Assembly (NCBI RefSeq): GCF_005869845.1
Contig: NZ_VAWF01000002.1
Location: 124,001-188,000, forward strand
Direction: 5' to 3'
Length of the DNA stretch: 64,000 nucleotides
From: Fodinibius saliphilus
GTDB taxonomy: Bacteria; Bacteroidota; Rhodothermia; Balneolales; Balneolaceae
Shown here: one piece after another, positions 38,481-48,134 of the stretch
How the letters are laid out: each line of letters begins with the position of its first letter
Numbering within the stretch: the first letter of the stretch is position 1
Position numbers and translations under genes: made by a program
The notes under the pieces: model-generated
What the model saw: only the letters and a program-made list of their open reading frames with translations
Databases searched by the model: none
What the model was told of the DNA's origin: nothing

Positions 38481-39234
38481 AATCTAATCTTAAGTGAACC
38501 AAAACTTTAGCAAAATATTAACAGTTGAAACCAAACTTAAAAAACCAATCACTGCTTTTATATAGTTCTTTTTGTAATCACACATAATTTGCCTTCTGTA
38601 CCTAAAACAAAGTGCTATAAAAGGCGTTTGCATAAGGTTTAGTAGGTGTTCATAACCTATCAGAAAAAATAAAATTACCTAAAACATTTTATTACCTGAC
38701 TGTATTTTTCAGCTTACCCCTTGTGCTCTCTTTTAATATAAGCAATAAAACCAGCATATAGAGAAAGACACTCCCAAAAACAGGACCTCCAACAACCCCT
38801 CGGATGAAACAATCAGGACTGGCATTGCCCAACACTCCTCTTTTAATTACCAAAAACCTTGACACCAAGCACTCATAGTGCACCATTTACGATCTTAATA
38901 CTTATTTTTCAATGGGCAAACAGATATGCCGAGCACCTATGAGTACTAAGACGATATACTATACGAAACCTGGCAGGCTCTATCCTGACTCCTATAGCCC
39001 CCTTAGAAAAGCCGACCAGGAGACTTTTCGCCGCCTAGTACAAAAACTTTATGTTAAGATGACTGCTGAAAAACATTCTTAAAGGGGACATGAATAAGTA
39101 TTACAACAACTTTTTACTATTTTTTCCTTTCTACATATTCAATAGATATTTCAATCCTGATTCATTAAAAAGTAACTGTAAATCCCGATAAAACAATGTA
39201 GCTATTATAACAAGAACACAGTATCATCACCCTA
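38481..39234. other. Long gene-poor stretch with two doubtful small frames
   Basis: I find no confident gene in these 750 bp. Two weak candidates exist: a 64-codon minus-strand frame (38692-38886) with a hydrophobic middle (FGSVFLYMLVLLLIL), and a 47-codon plus-strand frame from the ATG at 38939 to 39082 (RLYPDSYSPLRKADQETF). Neither has a convincing ribosome-binding site or a family match. The stretch may be a leader or a remnant. Confidence 0.35.
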
Positions 39235-40455
39235 TTACTCTTTAGTTTTAGCCTTCACCTTCCATTGATTGTACTGTTGTTGACGGCTTGTAACTTTCTT
39301 CAGGTAATTGCGAGCCTCTGCATATTCTAAATTCTCTCTCAAAAAGTTATAGTTTTCTTCTGGACTCATCTTGTTTATTTTCGGAAACGCCCGTGACAAA
39401 CTCGTATCCCCGGTATAAGCAACCGCAACATTTCCGGCCCCTGTATTATAAGCACTGATCATCAAATATTGCCGCGTCTTATCATCCTCAGCTCGTGAAA
39501 AATAGTTTGATGTAAGGATATCGATGAAGGTGCAACCCATCTGAATATTATTACTGGGTTGGAAAAGAAATTCTTTGGTAGGAATACCATCTTTATTAAA
39601 TATCTTTCGGTAAGCATCACGGCCTCCGGTACTGGGAACTAACTGCATCAGGCCATAAGCATTAGCATGTGATGCAGCCGTAGGGTTGAAGTATGACTCT
39701 ACATGTATGATAGCAAAAACCAAGGCTGGGTCAATATTGTGCTCTTTAGCAAATTTATACACATCCTCTTCCACTTTTCTAGCCCGCTTTTGTACATGAT
39801 TATTGGCCAGTTTCAAATCTACATATACCACATATCGAGTAGCTCCGTCATCTCCCTTTACCTCTTTTGTTTTTGTTTCCTTTTCAGCAACCTTTTTGGT
39901 GTATTCATCAACTGTTTCATCCTCCGATTTAGGTAACTGATCATCTAATACCGGCTCTTCAGTCACATCTTTATTAGGCAGTTTATCCGTTTCGAAGCCT
40001 TCACGCGTACCTTTAGACTTCACAGCCTGAGCCGTTTTTTCAGGCATATCTTCCTTTATCCGTTCAGCTTCTTCTTTACTTTCTGCCAACACTTCTACTT
40101 TGGCCGAACCTTTCTCAAAATCTGCAGAAATCCGAAGGTTTCCATTCTCCTTATACTCTACCCATTGTTTATTGGAACGTTCTTTAAAATCACCCCATTT
40201 TTGTTTCATCTCCTCCTTGAACTTCCGAAACTCCTCTTGGTAGGCTTCCCGATACTCCTCATATGCTTCTTCGGAGTTAGCAACCCCGTTTTCAAAATTC
40301 TGGCGATATTCTGCATACCCTTCCTGATACTTTTGGCTCCAATCTTGATAGCTTTCCTGGGCTTGAACCGCAGTGGGGATGGCCCCAAATAACGTAATAA
40401 GACAAACTAACAAAGCATATTTTTCAAACCGGAAAATATAATCTAGATGTTCCAT
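39235..40455 (-). CDS. Lytic transglycosylase (MltC-like, SLT domain)
   Basis: 406 residues with a signal sequence ending in AVQAQ. The N-terminal part has repeats of aromatic/acidic helices (SYQDWSQKYQEGYAEYRQNF, YQEEFRKFKEEMKQKWGDF) like the MltC leader domain. The GH23 domain follows: catalytic Glu in FAIIHVESYFNP, then ASHANAYGLMQLVPSTGGRD and MISAYNTGAGNVAVAYTG. It should cleave peptidoglycan with formation of 1,6-anhydro ends. The upstream lipoprotein operon is separated by a terminator, so it has its own promoter. Its leader region resembles that of the exported transglutaminase-like protein 5 kb away. Confidence 0.92.
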   Translation of the reverse strand: MEHLDYIFRFEKYALLVCLITLFGAIPTAVQAQESYQDWSQKYQEGYAEYRQNFENGVANSEEAYEEYREAYQEEFRKFKEEMKQKWGDFKERSNKQWVEYKENGNLRISADFEKGSAKVEVLAESKEEAERIKEDMPEKTAQAVKSKGTREGFETDKLPNKDVTEEPVLDDQLPKSEDETVDEYTKKVAEKETKTKEVKGDDGATRYVVYVDLKLANNHVQKRARKVEEDVYKFAKEHNIDPALVFAIIHVESYFNPTAASHANAYGLMQLVPSTGGRDAYRKIFNKDGIPTKEFLFQPSNNIQMGCTFIDILTSNYFSRAEDDKTRQYLMISAYNTGAGNVAVAYTGDTSLSRAFPKINKMSPEENYNFLRENLEYAEARNYLKKVTSRQQQYNQWKVKAKTKE

Positions 40456-40521
40456 AACTTTTTACTTTAGCTGAAATGCACACTTTTATTTGCGAAAACT
40501 CTCCTGAAATAATTTGAAAAC

Positions 40522-40564
40522 AAAAAAGCACTCAGCCCGGTCATAGCATTTCCGGACCGAGCGC
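40522..40564 (-). terminator. Terminator of the LPP20/LpoB lipoprotein operon
   Basis: On the minus strand gcgctcggtccgg pairs with ccgggctgagtgc (40552-40564 with 40528-40540, some G-T pairs), followed by six T. It separates the lipoprotein genes from the downstream transglycosylase. Confidence 0.8.
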
Positions 40565-40595
40565 CTTATTAATTACTATTATATCCGTTAAGAGA

Positions 40596-41192
40596 TCAAT
40601 TTTCCGAAGGCATATTTCCATTCTCCATATCTTCGATAGATTTCTTCATATCTTCAAATGCCTTCGAAGCCTTGAATTTGGTATAGAGCTCTTCATCTCT
40701 GGAAAGAGTATTTTGAAGCGCCTCATCAAGTGCATTAGCAGCCTCTCCAATTGGCATTCGCATTAAAAGAATAACCTCATATTTATTTCCGCTATCCGTC
40801 TTTGTAAAGTGGCTCTTATGTACCTCTACTCCACTGAGTTTCTGCTGTGCCACTGATTTTGATACATCAGTAAAAACCTGGCGATAATTACTGTCTTCAC
40901 CGGCCGTAGTCTCTTCAGAGAAGTTCTTTTGCATGGTACTCACTTCTGCCTGAATTTTTTGTGCTATTGCAGCATCACCGTTATTCATAGCCGAGGTACG
41001 TGCAATTCGTCGCCTCGAAGATGTAGCTTCTCCAATAGCATACATATACTCACTATCACTGCTTGGTGGATTCATATACCAGTTAGGTAAATTACTTTCC
41101 ATTTCAGTGTTTTCTGATACCTCCTTAGAGCTGCTACAACCTAAAAGTAGCATCCCTGACATAAAAACTGCTAGTATTATTTTTAACTTCAT
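40596..41192 (-). CDS. LPP20 family lipoprotein, short form
   Basis: 198 residues with lipobox MLLLGC and then a Ser-rich linker. The LPP20/FlgP-type domain is recognisable: LPNWYMNPPSSDSEYMYAIGEATSSRR, then ARTSAMNNGDAAIAQKIQAEV. A C-terminal acidic helix follows (FEDMKKSIEDMENG). It is probably an outer-membrane lipoprotein facing the periplasm. It is the last gene of the leftward set that begins with the LpoB-like gene. Confidence 0.85.
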   Translation of the reverse strand: MKLKIILAVFMSGMLLLGCSSSKEVSENTEMESNLPNWYMNPPSSDSEYMYAIGEATSSRRRIARTSAMNNGDAAIAQKIQAEVSTMQKNFSEETTAGEDSNYRQVFTDVSKSVAQQKLSGVEVHKSHFTKTDSGNKYEVILLMRMPIGEAANALDEALQNTLSRDEELYTKFKASKAFEDMKKSIEDMENGNMPSEN

Positions 41193-41322
41193 AATGGTCC
41201 CTTGTTTATTTGATGATTGAGGTTATTTTTTCAAAATGATCTTAAAAAAAGCTACTCCGAATAATTATTTTTACAAATCTAATATTAAAACTGCACATTA
41301 TTAAATTGATAAAATTCTAATA

Positions 41323-42396
41323 CTATTTTATCGAAAGCAATTCTTCGTTAATAAAAACGGGGAACTCTGAAGATATCTTTTGTTGGATTGCCTGAGTAGT
41401 ACGTTCTTTAGCATTGGCTTTATTCATCCCTCCTTCGCGCCCCCGCGCAGAATATGTACTAAAATAACTACCGGTTTCCCTATTTTGAGCTTCTACCTGA
41501 AAAGACCACTGCAAGAATTTGGCATTTTTACGTCCCATATCTATAGGCTCCATCGTTAGGTTAAGAGCAATCTCAACTACCGAATTCTCGGGAGTCTGTG
41601 AAATTGTGAACCCTTCATTTTGTAACTGACGATTTAGCGTTGAGCTGACTTCTTGGGGGATTTCTTCACCTACTATATAAACAGTACATTCTTTTTTCGC
41701 ATCTCGATAGGCCTGGGAGATAGCCGGCACAGACATATCCTCACCAATCCCCTGGGTAGTATGTGAGGTTAGCACCGCTCGTTGATTAGCCAGCATTTTG
41801 TTCATTCGGGCATTCATTAATGCTTGCTTCATATAAATCAGCTGTTCCAGCTTACTTTCTGTTTGGGTAGCCTTTTTTTGAAAAGACTTAATAGCACTCT
41901 GCCTCCTGTTAATCTCTTCAGTATATAATTGAGAAGTTTTCATTCTGTCCATGACGGCCAAGGCATAATAAGTTCCATTATCGGCCTCATAAACTTCTTT
42001 GACCTGTACATTTTTCATTTGCTGATCAGATTCAATATTTGAATCTGTAATCAAATATGTACGCTCCTTTACTTTTGTTTCCCCCGTAGAGCTACTGGTT
42101 TCCTCAAATTCCTGAACCGTATTTTCATTCACCTCTACCTCTGAGACAAATATTTTTGCAAGGTTAGCATGCGCCTGATTTTTAGCTTCCTGGCGAGAAA
42201 TAGCCGACCCTACTGCCATCAAATATTGCTGATTACTAAACTGCTCATCTGGGTTATTCACCCATGTTGGCAACTCTTTACTACTACTTTCGCTCTGAGC
42301 CATCGTTGCACAAGAACTACTGATCATTGCCATCAACAACAAGAACGAAAATGGAAGCAGCAACAACGAACCAAGTTTTTTAATGGTCATAACCAT
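41323..42396 (-). CDS. LPP20 family lipoprotein, long form
   Basis: 357 residues. The signal ends in MISSSC, a plausible lipobox. The N-terminal domain is LPP20-like: LPTWVNNPDEQFSNQQYLMAVGSAISRQEAKNQAHANLAK. The C-terminal half (KECTVYIVGEEIPQEVSSTL, FTISQTPENSVVEIALNL) has the alternating pattern of a second small domain for secreted lipoproteins. It lies 12 bp after the COG3014-type gene, hence the same operon. Confidence 0.85.
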   Translation of the reverse strand: MVMTIKKLGSLLLLPFSFLLLMAMISSSCATMAQSESSSKELPTWVNNPDEQFSNQQYLMAVGSAISRQEAKNQAHANLAKIFVSEVEVNENTVQEFEETSSSTGETKVKERTYLITDSNIESDQQMKNVQVKEVYEADNGTYYALAVMDRMKTSQLYTEEINRRQSAIKSFQKKATQTESKLEQLIYMKQALMNARMNKMLANQRAVLTSHTTQGIGEDMSVPAISQAYRDAKKECTVYIVGEEIPQEVSSTLNRQLQNEGFTISQTPENSVVEIALNLTMEPIDMGRKNAKFLQWSFQVEAQNRETGSYFSTYSARGREGGMNKANAKERTTQAIQQKISSEFPVFINEELLSIK

Positions 42397-42408
42397 AAAC
42401 CTATAATA

Positions 42409-43734
42409 TTAATTAGAATAAATTGATGTTACCGGTTCTAGACGTTCACCATCACTCAGGGTAACTGTTTTTTTCTCTGAAAAAAGTAGTTCACCGCTAG
42501 TCGCATAATAATTAAAAGCTACCTGATGCTTTCCCGGAGGTAATTTGAAGAGTGTAGTATGGACTTTGCCGGGCATAGTTTGCCATCCCCGCAAGTCTGC
42601 CTGCTCAGAAGCTTCTCTCACCTGGCCTGCCAAAAGCCCGACAGCATCAGCCAACAGTTCACCACCTTCTTCTTCCGCAGCATCAGATACAGCATCTTCT
42701 CCTACCGACTTCAAAATACCACGAACCGTTGCCCGTGCCACAATAATAGGTTTTTTAATTTTAAAAGTCTCCCGAGCCACCTTATCCATCTCTTCAATCA
42801 TCGGAAGCGACAAACTGGTAGTATCATTAATCACCACCTCTACATTTGTCACTTGCGAAGGCTGCATATCCAATTTAGGAATAGCAATCTTTAGTCCTGT
42901 TTGGTCACCAACTGATGGAATAACCAGGCTATTATCCACTTTTTTCGGCCCATTACCACAAAAAGCAGTAAAAACCATATTATATTGGCTAGGATCATCG
43001 ATTTTGTTAAAAGTGGAGTCGAATTGCACACGAGAATCCGGTAACATCTGATGGTTTTTAATAGCTCCTTTTAACTTTTCTAATTCAATACGTGCATCAT
43101 CTGGTTTGTCTGATTTAGCATAGAGTATCCCTGAAAGGTAACGTCCAAAAGGGCTATCATGAATCTGTGAGGTACCGGCCTTCCACTCAATCTCCTTACT
43201 GGTCGTATCAGCCTTACTCATTGAAGTTGCGAGGTCACCATATTTACTTTCTGCTTGCTCTAGCTTATGAACAATGCGACGAGCTTCAATAAGAGCACTC
43301 TCATACTCACCCATCTCTAAATAGCTCAAACTTTTAAAACTATTTAGATACACATCTTCATAAACTTCACCATTGTAGGCTAGTTCGTTATCATTCAATA
43401 AAAAGGCTTTGAGCCCCATCTTCATGCTTTTAGTGAAGAACTGATCCATATACTCTTCTGCATTTGAAAAAGCCTCTACACTCTCTTCATGATCTCCCTG
43501 GAAAAAATCTATTGTACCCATTTCAAGGGCGTATATTACCCTGTCCTTGTCTTGGTATATTTCATTATCTTTCAATGAATCTGCAATAAACTCAGCGCGC
43601 TCGTAATTACCCGCATTAAAATGAGTGCGCATCTGCTTTTGCCCACTTACAAGTTTTTGTGACGTACAGTTTGTTACCAAAACAGAAATGCAAATTGCAA
43701 ACAACACTCTTGATAGAGAATAGTATTCCCTCAT
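42409..43734 (-). CDS. COG3014-type lipoprotein with TPR-like helices
   Basis: 441 residues, lipobox VLVTNC. The N-terminal half is helical (NYERAEFIADSLKDNEIYQD, YLNSFKSLSYLEMGEYESALIEARR) as in TPR repeats; the C-terminal half is beta-rich and ends FKLPPGKHQVAFNYYATSGE. This matches the uncharacterised COG3014 lipoproteins often found with LpoB-like and LPP20 genes. It probably assembles with its neighbours at the outer membrane. Confidence 0.8.
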   Translation of the reverse strand: MREYYSLSRVLFAICISVLVTNCTSQKLVSGQKQMRTHFNAGNYERAEFIADSLKDNEIYQDKDRVIYALEMGTIDFFQGDHEESVEAFSNAEEYMDQFFTKSMKMGLKAFLLNDNELAYNGEVYEDVYLNSFKSLSYLEMGEYESALIEARRIVHKLEQAESKYGDLATSMSKADTTSKEIEWKAGTSQIHDSPFGRYLSGILYAKSDKPDDARIELEKLKGAIKNHQMLPDSRVQFDSTFNKIDDPSQYNMVFTAFCGNGPKKVDNSLVIPSVGDQTGLKIAIPKLDMQPSQVTNVEVVINDTTSLSLPMIEEMDKVARETFKIKKPIIVARATVRGILKSVGEDAVSDAAEEEGGELLADAVGLLAGQVREASEQADLRGWQTMPGKVHTTLFKLPPGKHQVAFNYYATSGELLFSEKKTVTLSDGERLEPVTSIYSN

Positions 43735-43938
43735 AGCCTTATAAATTTTATAAAACTTATAATTTTTAAATATGTGATAAAATCACACCCCTATAATAAG
43801 TAGGCCCCACACACTGCCTAAAGTATTACTGCTAGTGCATCTCAGATCTTTTACAAATTGATAAATATTAATCTAAAGACACAGCTAGGATGCACTTAGC
43901 TTTTATACCCTTAAGAACCAACTAAAACTATTCTTCTG

Positions 43939-44535
43939 TTACCACTTAACCTTATCTCGCTGAACCAACTTTTTAATTTCTTTATCTTCGATCCAAACCT
44001 TTTGGTTTTTCTCTACATCAATAAGCTCTAATGTAACTTTATAAAACTTAGCTGCTTTTGTACCATCCATGCTCTGATCAACGTTCGCATCAATATTACC
44101 TACCAGCATGTAATCGGCACCTAACTCTTTTGCTAAAGAAGCAGCCGACTCAAAAGTAGCATGCTGTTGCTGATCCATTCGTTCTTCACGGATTTGCTTT
44201 CGCTGATCTGCATCGGCGACCATGCTAACCTTCGGGCTATTAACAATAATTTTTTCTATCTCTTTAATGAAAATATCGGTTTGAATATGCTCCATGGTAT
44301 TATTGTTGATATTCCCGACAATAAGTACCGGTTGGTCACCTGCATTTTGCATCCAACCTGCAGAAAGAATATTGGTAGTCATCTTATCAGCTACCCGACG
44401 TGCATCGGTATCATTCCATTTTCCTGATAGATCTGTCTGTGTATCAGAGTCAACCCTTGTCACCTTACTGCTGGTACTACAGCTGATGGCAAATAGTGTA
44501 AAAAATAGAATTACTGCAACTTGTATACTTTTCAT
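43939..44535 (-). CDS. LpoB-like lipoprotein (penicillin-binding protein activator family)
   Basis: 198 residues with lipobox FAISC and a Ser/Thr linker. The LpoB/CsgG-like fold is indicated by LSGKWNDTDARRVADKMTTN, QPVLIVGNINNNTMEHIQTD and ASLAKELGADYMLVGNIDAN, ending in VTLELIDVEKNQKVWIEDKE. In gammaproteobacteria LpoB reaches through peptidoglycan to activate PBP1b; the linker here is short, so that role is not assured. It starts the leftward lipoprotein set. Confidence 0.85.
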   Translation of the reverse strand: MKSIQVAVILFFTLFAISCSTSSKVTRVDSDTQTDLSGKWNDTDARRVADKMTTNILSAGWMQNAGDQPVLIVGNINNNTMEHIQTDIFIKEIEKIIVNSPKVSMVADADQRKQIREERMDQQQHATFESAASLAKELGADYMLVGNIDANVDQSMDGTKAAKFYKVTLELIDVEKNQKVWIEDKEIKKLVQRDKVKW

Positions 44536-44799
44536 AGAATCACTCTTGAAATTTATATTTTATTTTACCCCGGTTAAGAAAAAACACATGATTTTACTTT
44601 TTTTCAAATCAAATACGAAAACAAATCAGGTGCCATTCCATCCTGACAAATGAGTGGATTAAAACTTTCATTTGAATACTAGACTCTCTTTACACAACTT
44701 TTTGAATGTTGTATGAGTCGTTTTATTATACCATCTTTTAATGTAATCAGCATCCAGGGAGCTAAAAAATAACTAAGTAACAACAACGGGATTACTTTC

Positions 44800-46386
44800 A
44801 TGAGAAGATTACCATCCAGCAATAAACTTTTACTTTTTCCACTCTTTTTAATTCTATTCTCAATAGTTCTTGTTAACAAAAGCAAGGCACAAGAAACGTT
44901 CGAAGAATGGAAACAAAATTACCTCGAAGAGTTCCAGAAGTTTCAAAATAAATATGACAAACAGTTCCATAAAACGCTGCAGAAAGAATGGAAAGAATTT
45001 GCAGCAGAACGCAGTCCGGAGTTCTATAACACCCCCAAACCGGATATTATCCCAACAGTAAAAAGAGAAAAATCGGATACTCCAAAAACAACCGTTGAAC
45101 TGGAGCAACCTAGCCCCAACAAACCTAAGACTACTACCCTATCTAAAACTGAAAAAAAGAAGAAAACGCAGAAACCATCCTCCGATCAAAAAAAGCAAAA
45201 AGTAACAGATACCGGTGTCTCAAAGACTGGTATTACACCCACTTTTGAACCCAATGTTAAAAAAGCAAAAGTACAAGAAAACAGCCTCACCTTTTTCGAT
45301 ATCCCTATACAATACAAGTACTATACTGCCTACAAAAAACAGATGCAGAACGAGGTTGGACAAAATGCGATCTCAAAATTTTGGAAACATTTAAGTACCA
45401 AAGACTATCCTTCCTTTTTAAAGCAAGTGCAGCAAATACGTTCACAACTATCCCTTAACGACTATGGGTATGCTCAATTACTGTATAATATTGGAAATCA
45501 AATTTATGGGAGTCAAACACCAGAATCCACGCTCTTTACCTGGTTTATGTTAACACAATCGGGCTTTGGTACCCGTATCGCCTATAATAAACAGCAAGTA
45601 TACCTACTTATTAAGGTAGCACCAGACGTTTTTAAAACAACCTATTTTCCTATTGACGGATCCAAATTTTACGGATTAAATCTAAGTGGCTCCCAATCTG
45701 ATCTGCCTTCCAACCTATTTACCTATGAAGGCAGTCATCCTAAATCAAAAGAAAAAGAATTAAGCCTGTTCTTTACCAAGCGACCGGCCTTGCCAGGAGA
45801 ACAAGAACAGCGATCTTACAGCTTTAGCTATCGCGATACCAGCTACACTTTTAAACTTCCTATTGATAAACAGATTGTCAATTACATGAAGAACTATCCA
45901 AAGGCCAAACTGGAGCTATATTTCAACAGCCGGATTGATGGGCCCACCCATAAAGGCCTACTCAATGCTCTTAGGCCCCTTTTAGACGACAAAAATGAAG
46001 TAGAGAAAGCAAATTTATTACTTAGTTTCGTTCAAAAAGCTTTTAAATACCAGACCGATCAGGAACAGTTCAATGTTGAAAAAAAGATGTTTCCTACAGA
46101 AACACTTTATTATCCTGCCAGTGATTGTGATGACCGCACAATTCTATTTTCCTATTTAATAGAACACCTTACCAATCTGGATTATATTATTATTCGCTAT
46201 CCGGGACATTTAACTCCGGCCGTACATTTTCCGGACACACCACCTCAAGGTCCCAAAGTAGACTCTCCAATTAGCTATAACGGTAAGGCATACTATGTTA
46301 CCGACCCAACGTATATCAATGCTAATGCAGGTATGATCATGTCCAAATATCGCAGTACTCCACCAGCCGAAACCTTTGACTTCTAA
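44800..46386 (+). CDS. Exported transglutaminase-like protein
   Basis: 528 residues with a signal peptide (SNKLLLFPLFLILFSIVLVNKSKAQ). Residues 30-70 (QETFEEWKQNYLEEFQKFQN, TLQKEWKEFAAE) resemble the leader domain of the transglycosylase nearby. A Lys/Pro/Thr-rich linker follows. The C-terminal region looks like a transglutaminase/cysteine-peptidase core: Cys in PASDCDDRTILFSYLIEHL, His in GHLTPAVHFP, Asp in YYVTDPTYINANAGM. The catalytic activity and the substrate are inference. It is transcribed away from the LpoB-like gene, which suggests shared control. Confidence 0.75.
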   Translation: MRRLPSSNKLLLFPLFLILFSIVLVNKSKAQETFEEWKQNYLEEFQKFQNKYDKQFHKTLQKEWKEFAAERSPEFYNTPKPDIIPTVKREKSDTPKTTVELEQPSPNKPKTTTLSKTEKKKKTQKPSSDQKKQKVTDTGVSKTGITPTFEPNVKKAKVQENSLTFFDIPIQYKYYTAYKKQMQNEVGQNAISKFWKHLSTKDYPSFLKQVQQIRSQLSLNDYGYAQLLYNIGNQIYGSQTPESTLFTWFMLTQSGFGTRIAYNKQQVYLLIKVAPDVFKTTYFPIDGSKFYGLNLSGSQSDLPSNLFTYEGSHPKSKEKELSLFFTKRPALPGEQEQRSYSFSYRDTSYTFKLPIDKQIVNYMKNYPKAKLELYFNSRIDGPTHKGLLNALRPLLDDKNEVEKANLLLSFVQKAFKYQTDQEQFNVEKKMFPTETLYYPASDCDDRTILFSYLIEHLTNLDYIIIRYPGHLTPAVHFPDTPPQGPKVDSPISYNGKAYYVTDPTYINANAGMIMSKYRSTPPAETFDF

Positions 46387-46392
46387 TGAGAC

Positions 46393-47883
46393 CTACTTTT
46401 CAAATTCGATAAACGCCTCTTCAATATTTTGGGGCTTTGGGGTAAACCGGCTTACCGCCCAGGTAGCCAATAAACTCAGGGCAAATGCAGGGATAAGTTC
46501 ATAGAGATTATTTTTCAAGACAGGTATATAATACCACACCACTGTAACCGATGTGCCGGTAAACAGACCTGCAAACACCCCTGCCTTGGTTGTACCCTTC
46601 CAGTAAAGAGCCAAAATAGAAGTAGGCCCTATAGCGGCTCCCAAACCTGCCCACGCAAACAGTACCAGCCAAAACACCAATTCTTTTGCTAACAGGCTAA
46701 AAATGAGGGCAATCCCTACCAGCAACACTACAATAATACGACTATACAGCACTAACTTTTTTTGTGGGATATCCTTGCCCTTTTTAATAATACGATCATA
46801 TATATCCCGGACTACCGCAGAAGCAGCAACCAATAGCTGAGAATCTGCCGTAGACATAATAGCCGCAAAGATTGAAGCAATTACAATCCCAAACAAAACA
46901 GGGGAAAGATGTTCCTGCGCCAAGGCGGGGTAGAGATTTTCGGTATCTGCCACAGGTAACATTTCAACTTCCGGAAAATAGATCCGACCAGCCAAACCGA
47001 TAAAAAGGGCACCCCATCCCATTACCACATTCCAAATTGTTCCGACAATAGCAGACCAGCGCAACTGTTTTGCATCATCAATGGCCATATAGCGCGAAAG
47101 AATATGAGGGTTGCCGGGAGAGCCCAACCCTATCCCCAGAAACCCGAACAAGCCTCCCATGGTAACAGCAAAAGGGTCAACCAGCCCCACCTCCATAGTT
47201 ATCAGCTCTGATAATACCAATTGTAAACCTCCGGCCTCCCATATTGCGATAAAAGGTAATACCACCAAGGCGAATATCATAAATATTGCCTGAAACATAT
47301 CCGTTAAACTAACGGCTAAAAAACCGCCTAAAACCGTATACACCATAATAATAGCAGCCGATATATAAATACCGGAAGCCTGAGTGATACCAAAGCTGGA
47401 AGCAAAGGCCTTACCCCCGGCCACAAACTGAGCCGAAACATAGCTGACCATAAAAATTAGAAAAACCACCACTAAAGCGATGCGTAGTGATCCATTTTTG
47501 TCATTAAACCGTTCGGCAAAAAAGTCTGGGACCGTTATACAGTTATATGTTTCTGAAAAGTTACGTAGTCTACGTGCGTAGTAGAGAAAAAGAAACAGCT
47601 CGACCGTTACATAGCCCACTACTGCCCAGACAGCCGAAGCCCCTTGTGAATAGGCCATTCCTGTTACGCCTACCAACAGCCAGGCACTACGACCCGATAC
47701 TACGGCCGATAGGGCGATAACAAAACGGTTCATTTTTCGACCGCCAATAAAAAACTCACTAATCCCCTCAGAAGAAAAGCGTGAAGAGTAGATACCGATT
47801 CCCAGGAGTATTAATAAGTAGCCAACAAAAGCTGCTACAGCATACTCATTTACAGCAATAGAGATAACTTGGGATTCATCCAT
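46393..47883 (-). CDS. Sodium:solute symporter (SSS family, PutP-like)
   Basis: A 496-residue membrane protein with about 13 hydrophobic helices. The family signature is present: FFIGGRKMNRFVIALSAVVSGRSAWLL near the start, YTVLGGFLAVSLTDMFQA in the middle and IFAAIMSTADSQLLVAAS, followed by WAGLGAAIGPTSILALYW. These are closest to the proline/amino-acid branch, but the substrate cannot be fixed. A 32-residue membrane peptide overlaps its start, as seen for many symporters of this family. Confidence 0.9.
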   Translation of the reverse strand: MDESQVISIAVNEYAVAAFVGYLLILLGIGIYSSRFSSEGISEFFIGGRKMNRFVIALSAVVSGRSAWLLVGVTGMAYSQGASAVWAVVGYVTVELFLFLYYARRLRNFSETYNCITVPDFFAERFNDKNGSLRIALVVVFLIFMVSYVSAQFVAGGKAFASSFGITQASGIYISAAIIMVYTVLGGFLAVSLTDMFQAIFMIFALVVLPFIAIWEAGGLQLVLSELITMEVGLVDPFAVTMGGLFGFLGIGLGSPGNPHILSRYMAIDDAKQLRWSAIVGTIWNVVMGWGALFIGLAGRIYFPEVEMLPVADTENLYPALAQEHLSPVLFGIVIASIFAAIMSTADSQLLVAASAVVRDIYDRIIKKGKDIPQKKLVLYSRIIVVLLVGIALIFSLLAKELVFWLVLFAWAGLGAAIGPTSILALYWKGTTKAGVFAGLFTGTSVTVVWYYIPVLKNNLYELIPAFALSLLATWAVSRFTPKPQNIEEAFIEFEK

Positions 47884-47974
47884 TATCCCTAAATTTTATT
47901 CGATACGAAAGCACAATCGCCAATGCGACGATTGTTACAGGAACACCAAACATCATCAAATAAAATCCAAACAT
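47876..47974 (-). CDS. Symporter small accessory protein (32 aa)
   Basis: The ATG at 47974 opens a frame of 32 codons: MFGFYLMMFGVPVTIVALAI followed by VLSYRIKFRDNG. It is a single hydrophobic helix with a basic end, and its TGA overlaps the symporter ATG by 8 bp (aatggatga arrangement), so the two are translationally coupled. Short peptides of this kind precede SSS-family symporters in many bacteria. This is too short for routine gene callers. Confidence 0.7.
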   Translation of the reverse strand: MFGFYLMMFGVPVTIVALAIVLSYRIKFRDNG

Positions 47975-48011
47975 GTAACATTTATTTTTGACAAACGTAC
48001 TCTAAGTTGGT

Positions 48012-48129
48012 CAGGTATCAAGAGGCTCGCAAAGACGATTATTCCTGTGATACCTGGCTTAAGGCTGCATTATATTCCTGTAGCTGAATATCCCTAAAGT
48101 GAGGCCCCGACACCCATCGGGGCTTTTTT
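48012..48129 (+). terminator. Two consecutive hairpins, the second a plus-strand terminator
   Basis: Hairpin 1 pairs tcaggtatca with tgatacctgg around a ~28-nt loop. Hairpin 2 is gccccga / tcggggc (48104-48110 with 48117-48123) followed by six T, a good terminator when read rightward. No rightward gene lies to the left; both flanking genes are leftward. It could end a short antisense or small RNA, or hairpin 2 may also stop the leftward gdhA transcript. Confidence 0.5.
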
Positions 48130-48134
48130 ATAAA

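Noticed and set aside
38692-38886. 64-codon minus-strand hydrophobic frame
   Set aside because: No start signal or recognisable neighbour relation; kept only as a doubtful note in the gap entry.
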